Numbered from the stretch's first letter, positions 21,467 to 32,787 are shown. The stretch is DNA of 64,000 nucleotides from Blepharisma japonicum (GCA_949751835.1 CATKHK010000051.1:62001-126000); one strand, 5' to 3'. The notes: a model not told the origin generated them from the letters alone. Numbers and translations are program-made.

Positions 21467-22261
21467 ATGACTTCTATCGAAGAGGATTTATCAATTTTAG
21501 CCACCGAAGAGGATGATTCCCCTAGTAGCTTCAAAGGTAAGCGCCGATCTAAAAGAGATCTTCAAGGTCGTACCTATAAATGCGGCTGCGAAAAAATGTA
21601 TTTGAGTTATCCAGCTTTATATACTCATATCAAAACTAAACATGACGGGATCACTCCGCCAGGGACTGAAACACCTCATTCGATAGGAAATAGAGGCAGA
21701 GGAAGGCCTCGCAAAATGCCTCTTGAAAAAGAAGAGAGCAATGATATAAAAGACAGCTTAGAGGATAATCCTTTGGAAGATTTAGAAATTCTTGGCGGTC
21801 AAACAGACCCTATAAATGGATTTGATGACCCCAGCTCTGAGCTACTAAATAAGATAAGAGAATGAAAAAATAAACCTACTGATGAGATTTTTGATAAAGA
21901 AAACTTATCATGTGACGATGCATTTGCAACCTATCTTATAGAAATTGCCGAAAATATAGGAGAAGATACTTACAAAAATTTTATATTATTTTTTGAAAAT
22001 TTGAGGATTTGTCTAAACCTTAGAGGTTACCAGCTTCACCTTGACGAAAATTCAGGTAAAATTCCTAATTACTGCAAAACCAAAGGCCCAGAAAAAATTC
22101 CGGGAATTTTCAATTACTATATCCAACAATACATGCCTTTAAACTTCCCATCTTTCAATAAAAGCATTGCCATAAAAATTTCTCTTCACTTCGACAAATG
22201 GCTTCTCAAAAATAACTTGACTGACATGAAAATTCTTTTAACAAATGAAATAATTAACTAA
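21467..22261 (+). CDS. Zinc-finger / AT-hook protein
   Basis: Single exon of 264 residues with one TGA-coded Trp or more (at 21863-21865); stop TAA. Residues 35-60 form a single C2H2-type finger with an unusual CGC knuckle (YKCGCEKMYLSYPALYTHIK then TKH). A Gly-Arg-Pro AT-hook (GNRGRGRPRKMP) follows at about 75-86, suggesting binding to the minor groove of AT-rich DNA. An acidic linker leads to a C-terminal helical domain (NFILFFENLRICLNLRGYQL ... IPGIFNYYIQQYMPLNFP) that looks conserved but that I cannot name. The arrangement suggests a nuclear DNA-binding protein. It ends 21 bases before the next start codon. Confidence 0.7.
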
Positions 22262-22282
22262 TTTTCTTAAAATTAATAAAAA

Positions 22283-22729
22283 ATGCCGAGATCTTCCTCA
22301 TCTTCTTCTTACACATCTTCATCAGGATCATGCTGTTCTTCTTCGTCACGATCCCCTTCACCTCGATCTAAAGTCCTCAGAATTACAAATTTAACAGGAA
22401 ATGTAAATAGAAATCACCTCTATGAAATCTTCGAAAATTATGGAGAAGTAAAATCTGTTGAATTAGCTGAAAAAGAAGGGAAAGAAGGAAGATTAAAACG
22501 AGGATATGCTTATGTTGATATGGTAAGTGGAAAAGATGCTTTAGCGGCCAAAAAAGCTATGGATGGAGGATGAATTGATGGAAATGTAATTGGTGTTAGC
22601 ATTGTGGATGAATACAGAGGAAGAAGAAGGCCTAGATCAAGATATAATAGATATAAGAGATCTAGGCCACCAATAAATAGAAGAAAAAGAAGCAGATCTT
22701 GCTCTTGTTCATCGTCTTCGTCAAGATAA
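22283..22729 (+). CDS. RNPS1/SR45-like RNA-binding splicing protein
   Basis: Single exon of 148 residues. The first 28 residues are almost all Ser with Arg-Ser pairs, followed by one RRM: VLRITNLTGNVNRNHLYEIF (RNP2 region), GEVKSVELAEKEG, RGYAYVDMVSG (RNP1 region) and AMDGGWIDGNVIGVSIVDEY, where the Trp is TGA (22571-22573). The MDGGxIDGN signature is specific to RNPS1, an exon-junction and ASAP/PSAP complex subunit that activates splicing. The tail is a short Arg-Ser region ending SCSCSSSSSR. Human RNPS1 is about twice as long, so this is a minimal version. Its stop lies three bases from the stop of the convergent gene on the other strand. Confidence 0.85.
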
Positions 22730-22732
22730 TTA

Positions 22733-23530
22733 TTAACTATTTAAAGAATCAATATCTCGCTGTTTAACTTGAATTTTTGATAAGGTTTCAGCATAGGAAT
22801 TAAGGATTTTCATTAAATTTGGGTCAGATTCGTATCTGGCAAGCCTTGAAGAAAGAATTGATTTTAAATCAGATTGCTCGTCTAATGTTTTAATTAGTTC
22901 TTCTTTTATAATATTTAAAGCTTCTATAGTGGCTGGATTATATAAATCATTTTCTAAAGACTGCTCTAAGCATTTTCTATTTAATATTTGTATATCTTGC
23001 TTTAATTCTAATTCATTGCATTGTAAAGTATTTTGATTTCCATCAGCATAAAGCAAAGATATGTCATGCAAATTTTCTGAAATTTCTTGTAAATTACCTA
23101 TGTGAGCTTTTAAACAATTTTCTGTGTTTGTTTGAATTTCGGAGATTTTTTGGGATAATGAAGAATTTTCAGCTGAAATTCTTTGAACAAGAACAAATGG
23201 GGATTTTGTTTGCAAAATTTTTTCAAGTCTCTCAAGTATTGACTGTAATGAGAGCTCAGTTTTTGGAAGTGTTTTAGCTATATCATTTAATTGAGATTCA
23301 TATGTTGACATATCAATATTCGCTTGTCAAAGCTCAGATGTATTTATTCCAAGAAATCGAAGATATGGTTCAATTTCATGCCATTCCAAATCATTTCTTC
23401 CTACTTCGTCTTTATCAATTAAGCTAATATAATTTGACGATATACCTAGACTTTTTAATTCAGAATTTTCTAAGCATTGCAATAATAACAGATTTTCATA
23501 GTCACTTATTGATATTTTCCCGGTTTCCAT
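22733..23530 (-). CDS. Coiled-coil protein, possibly HAUS4-like
   Basis: Single exon of 265 residues with a TGA-coded Trp joining TSEL to QANID; stop TAA at 22733-22735. A mixed N-terminal domain (METGKISISDYENLLLLQCL) is followed by a helical, Gln/Leu/Lys-rich coiled coil with a last helix LMKILNSYAETLSKIQVKQR. The closing LNSYExL-like helix reminded me of the augmin subunit HAUS4, but the match is weak and the protein is about 100 residues shorter. No catalytic motif is visible. It lies tail to tail with the RNPS1-like gene and 14 bases downstream of another coiled-coil gene on the same strand. Confidence 0.55.
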
Positions 23531-23544
23531 ATTATAAATTACAC

Positions 23545-25302
23545 TTAAAGCTTATTCATAAAACTCCTCATCCTCAATTCCGACATCTCTCTAGAATGTT
23601 CGGCATTTTTGAGATCGTCTTTAAGCTGCTTTACCTCTAGATAGCTTTTTCTTTTATGAGCTTCATACGTATCCTTCAGCTCTTTCAATTTTTTTTCATA
23701 GGTTTCTCTCATCATTGAAAGCTCATTCCTCATGACATTTTCAAAGGTGTCTTCATCTTCTCCTTCATGAATTCTGGCAAGCTCTTCTTGCAAGGTCTCA
23801 TTTAAATGTTGATAAATTTTTATATCAGATTTTAATGAGTCTATTGAAGAGGTTAAATTTTCAATTTGATTTGATTTCTCGTATAGAAGGTCATTTTTTT
23901 TCTCTAGTAAGTTTTGACATTTTGACAACTCTAACGATAAATAATTTTCAGTATCTTTTTTGGCAGCTTGGATTTTGGATTCATTCTGAAGTTTGTCGTT
24001 TTGAGAAGATAATTGAGCGATTTGATCTTGATGGGTACGATTTTCTTTTTGCAAGATATTTAGCTGTTTTAATGCAGAGTCTCGCTCTGATGTTAAATTA
24101 TCAACACTCATCATAATGAGATCTAGCTTGGATTTTAAAGTTTTTATTTCGGTTTTAGCATTTTCAAAAACTACATGCTCTTCTAGATGTTCATTTTCAT
24201 AATCATCAAATTTTTTCTTTTGTTCTCGCAGCTCTTCACTTAAAATTTGATAATTTTTTAAGGATACTTCATTTTCCTCTTTCAATAGACTTAATGAAGT
24301 TTGTAAACTTGCTATTATATTATCTTTCTCTGAAGATATTGTCCCAAGGGATTCATTGTCAACCTTTTCTTTATTTAGCTGCTCAATATTTTGATTTTTC
24401 ATTTTCAACTCAGACCTCAGCTGTTCCATTTCCTGCTCATTTTTCTTTAAAATATTTTTGGTTTTCGTAATCTCATCTTCATAAGACTTTACTTTTTTAT
24501 TTATATCTTTTTGAGATTCCTCTGTAATTATTGATGCATCATCCAATTTTTCTGTCAAATTTTTCACAGCCTCAAAAATAAGTTTGAATTTGTCAATAGT
24601 ATTTATTGAAGGCTGAAATTCAACAGAAACCAGCCCTGCAAGCTGGCTCAAATAATTATTGACGACACTATTTAATTTTTCATATCTTTCTTCAGCATCC
24701 TTTCTTCCTTTGATTTCTCCTTTTAATCTTTCATCATTTTTCTTTGATTTTTCCTGCTCGATTTTTAGCATATCCATAGCTTGTGTCGCAATCTTGCTAT
24801 TTGCTTCAATGTCTTCTTCGCATTTTTTAACCCTATTGAATTGGTTTTTTCATTTATTAGCGTCATTGATGATTCAATTAATCATATTTTTCATAGTTCC
24901 ATTCTCTGTGTGATTTTCTGAATTTGTCTTAAAATAGTCACTCAGTATCTCAATGGCTTCTTTTTTCTCTTGAAATAGTTTAAAATATTCTTCTTTTCAA
25001 TTAGTAAAATCTTCTACTTCAATTGAATCATTCATACCACATTTTGATTTTGGCCTGGAATTCTGCTGAATTGGTGTCAATTTTTTGGCTTGGCAGCTCC
25101 TGCATTTGCAATTTTCCTGTGAGCCTTTATTGTAAAGCTCAGTTGGATTCGGCTTTGATAAACTCCGTGATGGTCCTGGGAGATTTCTTGTTGATAACAC
25201 TGGGGATTCGCTTATAATTTTTAGATTCACTTCTTTTCTATTTGACCTATCTTGAGGAAAATTATTAGAAATCATTGGGTTTCTTGGGGTTGAAGAATTC
25301 AT
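23545..25302 (-). CDS. Coiled-coil protein with basic, Cys-containing N-terminus
   Basis: Single exon of 585 residues; several TGA-coded Trp (near 24997, 24880 and 24853); stop TAA at 23545-23547. Residues 1-100 are low in structure, rich in Ser, Pro and Asn, with a CKCRSCQAKK motif near residue 68 that could bind zinc or simply be basic. From about 110 to the end it is continuous coiled coil of the myosin-tail or golgin kind (KLKDTYEAHKRKSYLEVKQL near the end). I do not recognise the family. The start is fixed by the first ATG after the divergent spacer; the neighbour on the plus strand starts 41 bases away. Confidence 0.65.
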
Positions 25303-25343
25303 TTTGAAAATAATAAAAAACTTGTCTGTTAATATTAAAAGAA
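25303..25343. promoter_or_regulatory. 41-bp divergent start region
   Basis: The only DNA between two divergent coiled-coil genes; any promoters must overlap or lie inside coding sequence. Confidence 0.5.
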
Positions 25344-27587
25344 ATGTCTAGTGATACAAATAATAGAGAAAGGGCAATAAAATCATTAGAAAAGATTAAA
25401 AACGAATGCTTAAAAAGCATAAATGATTTGAAGAAAATACTTGAAAATAGTGAGATTGAAGGAGGAAAAGAAATAAATAGCTTAGAAAAAAATTGTATAA
25501 TGGCTATTGATTACGCTATGCATTTTATTGAAAAAGTGACTGAAAATGGTAGGGAAACACCAGAAAAAAATAAAAACTCTTATGAATCTCTAAGAAGTTT
25601 CAGTCCAAGTCAATTATTAGAATCATTTAGACTAAAAACTGAAAATTCTCTATTAAATAACAAGCTTAAACAAATCTCTCCAGCAAGAAAATCTCCAGTA
25701 AGAGCACCAGAAAGTCAAGCAGAAAGCGAATTAATAGAGAGAATTAAAGAAGAAAACAAAGAATTAAAAGAAAAATGTGAGAGATATGAAAAAGAAATTA
25801 GTGAATTAGGCTATAAATTAGCTGAGGCTGACGAAGTTTATAAAGAGCAAGAAAACGCTGTAGAGAGGCTTATGCAAAATAGTTTTCAAGTCCGAGTTGA
25901 AAATTCTCAATTGATTTTGGATAATAGAAAATTCAGAAATATAATAGAAGAATTAAAAATAAAAAGTGAGTTTAGCAGCAGTGAAAGTGTTAAAAAAACT
26001 TTGAGCATAGCATATGAAAAGAGTATAGTAATTATTAGCAAAAAGAAAAATAAAATAGCTAAAATTGAAAATTGTGGGAGCATTATATGCTATCCTGTTA
26101 TTAAGACAAGCAAAGCGAAATTTTCTTTTGGTAGTCACGAAGAACTTGCGGATAGACATCATAATGGCAAAAGTTTAGAAATTGAAACACAAAAAGGAAT
26201 AAAAATCTATGGCAGAAGTGTAAAAAAGTTTCGACCCTATTTAGAAGTTGATTTTGTATCGAGATTCAATGTAAAATCTAAACCAAAAATTATCAATGAA
26301 GACTCTATTAATACTCTTCCCTTTCAAAGAAAGCCAAAATTAGCCCTAATAACTAAGAGCATTCAAATATTTCCTTTGAAACCGAAGCAATATAAAACTC
26401 CAAATTACATGAGATCTGATCTTAATCATATACACATTTTTCCTTTAAAAATCGAAGTTCTACAAATTTCAAGCAAGATAAGCAGAACAGAAACACAAAA
26501 ATATAGCTGTTTAATTATTGAAAAAATTATGCCAAGAATAAAAATAACACCTCCAAAAAAATGATATCAAAAAGAGCAATCCACATTAACTCAGCAAATA
26601 AAACTTAAAGAATCATCAACCCATAGTTTGCCAATTTTCCCTATAATCCAAAAATTGCATCAATATAGACCAAATTTAAATATTTCAAAGTCATCTATCT
26701 TTATAGAAAATGAAAAGCAAAATTTGATGACATTTAGCAATAATAATTCGATACTCTTAGGCAAAGAAAAATCTTATCAATTGCAAAATCTCTCAACTTT
26801 TTCTTTTAATTTTATAAAAAAAAATGAAATAGCACAGCTTGTTTTTGAAAATATTCATATTTTTAATACAGAAGAAGGAATTATTGAAGCCTGCAGGCCT
26901 AAAGACACGAGTGATGAGGAAATAGAAATATCATCAACTTTAGCTTGTGTAAAGCACCCTTTATCTATTACAAATTCTTTTGCTTTTCAAGCTTTCCCTA
27001 AACAGGTAAAACTTTTTGTAACAAATCTACCAAGAATTTTCCTTAGAAAAACAAAGCCAAAATTTTCTTTTTCTCAGCAGCAAGAATTTAAACTATCCCC
27101 AATTCCTAAATTACCATTAACTAAGCATTTATTGCAAGTCACTTTAAATCATTTCGACCTTCATCCAAAAGTTGAATTATTAGACACAAAATCCTTATAT
27201 ACAATGAAGATCATTAAAGAGAAGCCAGACTTATCAATTTGCCAATTGAAAAAATTTAAATACGTTCCAATTAAATTTTTAAGTAGTGCTGGAGAAGAAG
27301 AATTTAAAACTGGATCATCTAGTCCTTGTAGAACTCCAAGAAAGCAAAGAGCAGTAGCAAATAGAAAACCTGCAATTGAAGAATTTTTTGCTTTGGTAAA
27401 AATTATATAGACATTACAATCTGTAATAATGAATATGAAAATCGATGAAAGCATAGGACCTCCAAAAGCAAATGCTGAAGAATTATTGAAAATTGCCCAA
27501 GATTCAAAAATCCCGTTTAATTTTTGGCATGATTGATTAACTGAAAGAATGAAAGTTATTTATAAACAAAGCAAAAAGAAACACTAA
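25344..27587 (+). CDS. Unknown protein: coiled-coil N-terminus with repeated IFPLK-like motifs
   Basis: Two exons, 25344-27395 and 27411-27587, around the 15-nt intron GTAAAAATTATATAG; 742 residues including TGA-coded Trp at 26562-26564 and near the end. Residues 1-210 are coiled coil (LERIKEENKELKEKCERYEK-like). The middle 450 residues are basic and lack clear domains but contain recurrent short strands of the type IQIFPLKPK, IHIFPLKIE and LPIFPIIQK, each with an aromatic-Pro-Leu core. The C-terminus is NFWHDWLTERMKVIYKQSKK. I do not recognise it. The recurrent strands could be linear binding motifs; that is speculation. Confidence 0.6.
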
Positions 27588-27837
27588 TGTATAATAGATA
27601 TATGCTAAAATAAAATTAATATTTATACTTATAGTTCATTTTGTGCATATTTTCAATTTCCTACATCATATTGCTCATTCTGTCTTATAATTTGCATGCA
27701 GGCGTAATTCATTTTTTTTTTCCTTTCAAAAGATATTATTCCATATTGTTCATTCTTATATTAAAAATATCCAATAATCTATCCTGAAAATTATAAGAGC
27801 CTTAAAACTAATATATCATGTTTAATCTACAAACAAT

Positions 27838-28623
27838 ATGGGGAGTAGCCCAACCAATCACGCAAAGCCTTCAAACATTAGCGAAGCCAAAGAAGAAATG
27901 CATAAATCACAAAGAAAAAAGTCCTCAATCACAGGAGTCCTAGGAACAAAACTTATCCAAAGAAACGAAACAAAATATCAAAGCCAAGAAAACCCTTTTA
28001 AATTTTCAAGATCTCAGACCCTAAATAATTTGGGCTCTGAGACCTTCCATAGATCTAAGACGAAGATTGAGACAGAAACAGGAGGAATCTGCCCTAAATG
28101 CTTAACAAAATATCCATGCATACACACCAGCTTCGAAAATTTTAAAAATGCTCTACATTCACTAAGTCCGCAGCCAGCTGAAGAGTCTCCAAAATACTCA
28201 TATAGACGCTCCTATACAAATAAAGCAGTTTTCAAAGAGCCAATGTGCATTACACTAGACCAATACAATTCCAATTTAACCAAATCGAAAACTATGCTAA
28301 AACTTCCAGAAATTGCGTCTCCAAGATTGAGAAATCAGGTGGGAAATATTCATGAAAAAATTGAAGATGAAATAAAAAGAAATAAAAGATATGATCATAT
28401 AAAGGACAAAAAAGAAAAAGACTATGAAAAAATCCTTGAAGAAATAGTTGTTGAGGAAAATATTAGAAAAGATACGATCAAGAGGCTGGAAACCATGAAT
28501 TTTAATTCAGAGAAAAAATTGAAGGTTTTAGAAGAAAAATTTACCAGAGGTAAAGAGCACTTGAGAAGTAATGTAAAAGGGAATAGTGGAAGGTATAATG
28601 GAGGAATGTGGGCATTGATTTAA
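27838..28623 (+). CDS. Unknown protein with putative N-myristoylation signal
   Basis: Single exon of 261 residues, stop TAA. It starts MGSSPTN, with Gly2 and Thr6 as in N-myristoylation substrates. A small Cys cluster CPKCLTKYPCIH at about residues 90-101 could bind a metal. The C-terminal third (NIHEKIEDEIKRNKRYDHIK and on) is a charged helix. The rest is Ser/Lys-rich. No family recognised. The 250 bases before it contain only AT-rich DNA. Confidence 0.6.
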   Translation: MGSSPTNHAKPSNISEAKEEMHKSQRKKSSITGVLGTKLIQRNETKYQSQENPFKFSRSQTLNNLGSETFHRSKTKIETETGGICPKCLTKYPCIHTSFENFKNALHSLSPQPAEESPKYSYRRSYTNKAVFKEPMCITLDQYNSNLTKSKTMLKLPEIASPRLRNQVGNIHEKIEDEIKRNKRYDHIKDKKEKDYEKILEEIVVEENIRKDTIKRLETMNFNSEKKLKVLEEKFTRGKEHLRSNVKGNSGRYNGGMWALI

Positions 28624-28966
28624 AATTAATTTAATTAAAATTATAAAATTTTTTCTTGAGTTTTATTTACAATATAAATTCAGAGCTCCAAATTTTATTA
28701 ATAAAATATATTAATAATAGATCATTAGCTTATTAAAACTTGAGACTATAATAGATATATATTTTAACCAAAATAGTTTCTTTATATCAAGTTCTATATA
28801 ATTTTATTTTTTAATAATTTTTTTTAAATTTCAAAAATGATGCAATAGCTTCTTATTTTAAATAACAATTATTTCTATTACTTATATCAATTGAATCACA
28901 TATTTCTTTATAATGTAATATTTCCACTCGTTATATGGAGAAACATTAAGTAAATTATCATAAAAA
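28624..28966. other. Intergenic spacer
   Basis: 343 very AT-rich bases between two same-strand genes; nothing recognised. Confidence 0.45.
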
Positions 28967-30109
28967 ATGGGATGCTGTTTTAGTTGCCTCAAAAGTGATT
29001 CGAAAGATCCAGCAAAAGCTCCTCTTGTAATCATTGATGGTAAAAAAGCAGAAGAAATGGATTCTGCAATTACAGATGCAGCTCCATCTCCATCGCACCC
29101 TATTTGTCTAGATGATTTTCAAATCGAAAGAGTTTTAGGCAAAGGCGCATTTGGAAAAGTGTTTTTAGTCACAAAAAAAGACACCGGGAAACTTTATGCG
29201 ATGAAATGCTTGAAAAAAGAAATGATTGAGCAGAGAAATCAAAGGGTTCATACCAAAACTGAAAGAGAAATTTTAGGTGATGTGGACAGCCCATTTATAG
29301 TTCAGCTTCATTTTGCTTTCCAGACACCTGAAAGATTGTATATGGTTTTGGATTTTATTAACGGTGGCGAATTGTTCTTCCATCTAAGGCGATCTACAAG
29401 ATTCACAGAGCAACGAAGTCGATTTTACTCCGCTGAAATTTTGCTAGCCCTAGACTATTTGCATGCACATGGAGTTATTTACAGAGATTTGAAACCTGAA
29501 AATATTTTGCTTGATTCTGAAGGACATATAAAATTGACAGATTTTGGGCTTAGTAAACAGTTTTTTGGAAATGAAAGCGAAAACAAAGCTTTTTCATTCT
29601 GTGGGACACCTGAGTATTTAGCTCCAGAAATTTTGAAAGGTACAGGCCATGACCAAGCTGTTGATTTTTGGAGTTTAGGAGCTTTATTATATGAAATGCT
29701 AGCTGGAGCTCCACCTTTTTATTCAAAAAATCGAGACCAGATGTTCAGAAATATGCTAACAAAGCCAGTTGATATGAAACCTCATTTTTCAGCTCAAGCA
29801 GTTGATTTATTGAAAAATTTGTTGCAAGTTGATGTAATTTTTATTTAGCCAAGAAAACGACTATCTTCAACCCCAGAAATTCAAGCTCATCCATTTTTTG
29901 AGGGAATGGACTGGGCCAAGCTTAGTAAAAAAGAAATTGAGCCTCCATTCAAGCCTAAAGTGACAGGACCTCGCGATTTAAGAAATTTTGATAGGATGTT
30001 TACAGATGAAACTCCAGAAGAAAGCTTAATTACTACTAACTTAGATTCACAGCAGAAAGCAGCTGCTAAGTATGAAGGATTCACTTATCATGATCCTGGG
30101 CATTTATAG
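28967..30109 (+). CDS. AGC-family Ser/Thr protein kinase with acylated N-terminus
   Basis: Two exons, 28967-29833 and 29849-30109, with the 15-nt intron GTAATTTTTATTTAG; 375 residues, stop TAG. It begins MGCCFSC, fitting N-myristoylation at Gly2 plus palmitoylation of nearby Cys, so membrane anchoring is likely. The kinase domain (about 47-305) has all landmarks: GKGAFGKVFLV glycine loop, AMKCLKK with the ATP-binding Lys, YRDLKPENILL catalytic loop, TDFGLSKQF, and the activation segment FCGTPEYLAPE with its Thr. The C-terminal AGC extension ends with a hydrophobic motif, YEGFTYHDPGHL (F-x-x-F-T-Y type), so regulation by PDK1- and TORC2-like kinases is plausible. It is nearest to the Akt/S6K/PKC group; having no PH or C1 domain, it relies on the acylated N-terminus instead. 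Confidence 0.93.
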
Positions 30110-30393
30110 GAAATCATAATAATTTATATAATTGGATATTTGTTGATAAAGTATAGATAATAATTAAATTATTTGTATTTTGCAGAGCAGCAACCAGTAT
30201 TTTAAGAATTATTGCTAATAGCATACCTATATGCAAGTAATAATTAACAATTGTTATATGGTTTAGTAGTTTTAATTATTAATCAATCAGAATATTAAAA
30301 AATAAACTATTATTTTAATTCTACATAACTAGACGAAAATTAAACTTGATTTTATACATAGCTATCTTAATGAATATATAAAATTATAGAAGA

Positions 30394-30729
30394 ATGGTAA
30401 TTAAGGACAAATATCAGAAACTCAGTGAAGAATCCAAATCAAATGAGCAAATAAATGATCAATTAAATGAGAAATATAAAAGTGAGCTATGTAAGAATTG
30501 GAAAGAAGGGCAATGCAACTTTGGAGGATCTTGCTATTTCGCTCATGGGGAAAATGAGCTTACAACAATTAATAGAAGGGTTTGCAAACAATTCCAAAAT
30601 TATGGATATTGCATAAAAGGAAGCAACTGCGTATATATTCATAAAGAAAGAGCTAATAGAGAGCATGAGATAATAGATGATATAAATCGAAGAAAAGCAC
30701 TAATTTTCAATTCGATCAATTGAGAATAG
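30394..30729 (+). CDS. Small tandem CCCH zinc-finger protein
   Basis: Single exon of 111 residues, the last two codons being TGA (Trp) and GAA before TAG. Two CCCH fingers of the tristetraprolin kind: CKNWKEGQCNFGGSCYFAH (C-x7-C-x5-C-x3-H) and CKQFQNYGYCIKGSNCVYIH (C-x8-C-x5-C-x3-H), preceded by KYKSELCKNW, like the lead-in of TTP fingers. Such proteins bind AU-rich mRNA and control its decay. A short helix ends the protein. No other domain is present. Confidence 0.85.
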
Positions 30730-31108
30730 CATCATTTAATCAAGTGAATAACAATTAATAAGAAATTTTACAATTTATTTAAAAGTCCAAAATTCTTTCA
30801 ATTTAGAATCACTTTATGCTTTTCATATTTTCATAGAATCATACAAATTGAGGCTCTTTAAAAGAATGCGGAGAAACAATGAATTTTATATATAAATAAC
30901 ATATTTTAAATAATTAACAAGAAATATCAAGGAGTCTTCTCGTGGAGAATAAAAAATTGTAAATATTAATAACTAAACTCCAAAAAAAATTTTAGGTAAA
31001 GAAATAAGTTTGTAATCACAAAAAAAAGCTTACTTTATATCAGTTTATCTTTAAAAACTTTGAATATTTCTTTTTTTAATATTCTTTAACGTTAAATATT
31101 TATTAAAA
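30730..31108. other. Intergenic region
   Basis: 379 AT-rich bases. A tiny hairpin (TTCTC GTG GAGAA near 30937-30950) stands out as a GC-richer spot but is too short to call. Confidence 0.4.
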
Positions 31109-31432
31109 ATGGCTTTTAAATTGTTTGTCTTAACGTTGTGTTTAACAGTACTGATTAGTTATGCTTATCAAGACATCAAATCATCCGAGCTCAAATTTTT
31201 GAATCAAATAAACGATGTGACAAGCTTTTTAGAAACAGAAGGAGATAAAAAAACTATTCCTGGACATACTCATGATAGTGCAATTAATTATTTTAGGGAA
31301 CAAATTGAAGTTGCTAAAAGAGATGGGACAGCTGAGTTAGATGATGGAATGATGTATACAGTTGAAGAGCTTGAAGCAAAAATAAAGCATATTGAAGATG
31401 CTGTAGCAAATGGAGAAGAGCTTGACTGGTAA
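31109..31432 (+). CDS. Small secreted acidic protein
   Basis: Single exon of 107 residues, stop TAA. A clear signal peptide (MAFKLFVLTLCLTVLISYAY) is followed by an acidic, soluble helical domain with no Cys: FFLETEG-like linker, HTHDSAINYFREQIEVAKRD, MYTVEELEAKIKHIEDAVAN and a terminal DW. The balance of helix and acidity fits a lumenal or secreted protein. I know no family. The 5' spacer and 3' spacer are both over 300 bases, large for this region. Confidence 0.6.
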   Translation: MAFKLFVLTLCLTVLISYAYQDIKSSELKFLNQINDVTSFLETEGDKKTIPGHTHDSAINYFREQIEVAKRDGTAELDDGMMYTVEELEAKIKHIEDAVANGEELDW

Positions 31433-31746
31433 GAATTAAATTATGATTTTCAATAATTATTTTGGTTATTGTATATAGTGTTTAATTTCAGATGGGCTAT
31501 CCTATTAATTTTAAGTTATAAGGACTATTAAAAATGACTTGTTGATCTTAGTCTGTCTCCGATACTATGCCTAACAAAATATAGAAAGTTAGTATTTATG
31601 CCTAAAAAATTAACTTTTAGTATTTGGGGAATTTTTCCAAAAATTACCAGTGGAAACTCGATATTAATTGTTATAGGGTATTTAAGCACTATTTGCCAAT
31701 TTATCATATTTGTATTTAGCTGCTAATTTTATATATAATTTTCAAT
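31433..31746. other. Intergenic region
   Basis: 314 AT-rich bases, nothing recognised. Confidence 0.4.
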
Positions 31747-32787
31747 ATGGAATCCAAAGCAAGAAATCAACTCAGTTTGTTTCAATTTAAACTAAATTTC
31801 CCTGAAGAATTCCAAAAAAACTCAATAGAAAAACTTTGGCAGGAGCACGAATTTCAAGGTCCCCGAGTTCAGGAATACTTAGTGAAGTGACCATCATTTT
31901 ATTTTTATACTAATAATCCAGAAACTGAGAAAAATTTTAGAAGAATTTGCATATTAAGCAGAGAGAATTCTACTCCAGAACTAAATAGGGGTTATCAAGA
32001 GTATATAAAAACTTACCATCACATCACATCTCTATATCTTATCAAGCAGCTTAAAAATAGAACTCAGCTAATTATTTATAACACTGAAAGGGAAGGTGAA
32101 GAAGTAAGAAGAGTGAATACTCAAGAGACATTAAACGATGGCACATGCATAGCTCGACTTCCAAATGGTGAATTATTCTGTTATGGAAATAGTTGCTATC
32201 CATTTTCTGGGATTGTGCTGATAATTGATAGTAGTTATAAGGCTCGTAGTCTTCCATCTGGAACTGCTTGCGGTTGATCATCAGCTATCTATTTCAATAG
32301 AAATGTCTATTGCTTTGGAGGATATAGGGGAGGAGGGGGAATGCTAAATATATCATGCAGATTCGATTTGGATAGTAATCGATGAATTCAATTAGCTCCA
32401 ATGCCACAAGCTGATCGGAGCTGCTATAGTTTAATATTCAATGGGGGCATTTTGATTTCTAGATATAGCAATAGAGATCTCCTTTTGTATTCGATTGATT
32501 TAGAATCTTTTTCGACAATTCCTTATTATTTTTCAGCTAATAAAAGCAAAATTTTGATAAATATAGAAAGACTATATTTGATTGAATGCGGTGAAGGAGG
32601 ATTCATCTATGAAAGTAAAGTTAGAGATGAGTATGATTGGGAGCTGGTAGCAAGATCAAACATTAAGAATTCTTATAGTCAATTTTATTGCGTATATAAT
32701 AAAGGAGCAATCTATATCTCAACACACTTAGAGAAAAGGTACTATAAATTTGATTTAGAAAATCTGAATATGGAGAGCTTTAAATAA
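31747..32787 (+). CDS. Kelch-like beta-propeller protein
   Basis: Single exon of 346 residues with three or more TGA-coded Trp; stop TAA. After a helical N-terminal 100 residues, repeats typical of kelch blades appear: CIARLPNGELFCYGN, VYCFGGYRGGGG followed by RFDLDSNRWIQLAPMPQADR (the classic Gly-Gly, then Trp at fixed distance, then P-M-P), and later blades of the form YKFDLENL. The second Trp is TGA. Kelch proteins of this kind are abundant in ciliates and usually serve as binding or adaptor modules; the partner is unknown. Confidence 0.8.

Noticed and set aside
22586-22599. Possible 14-nt intron GTAATTGGTGTTAG in the RNPS1-like gene
   Set aside because: Removing it breaks the conserved RRM end (IDGNVIGVSIVDEY) and leads to a stop; it also lacks A six from the end.
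22670-22738. Apparent frameshift at the end of the RNPS1-like gene
   Set aside because: It came from a miscounted base. On recount the RS tail RKRSRSCSCSSSSSR is in frame and ends at TAA 22727-22729.
22733-23530. Firm assignment as augmin subunit HAUS4
   Set aside because: Only the last helix is suggestive and the protein is too short; kept as an uncertain coiled-coil protein.
23835-24116. Plus-strand frame inside the coiled-coil gene at 23545-25302
   Set aside because: Antisense shadow of a long Glu/Lys-rich frame; hydrophobic product without domain.
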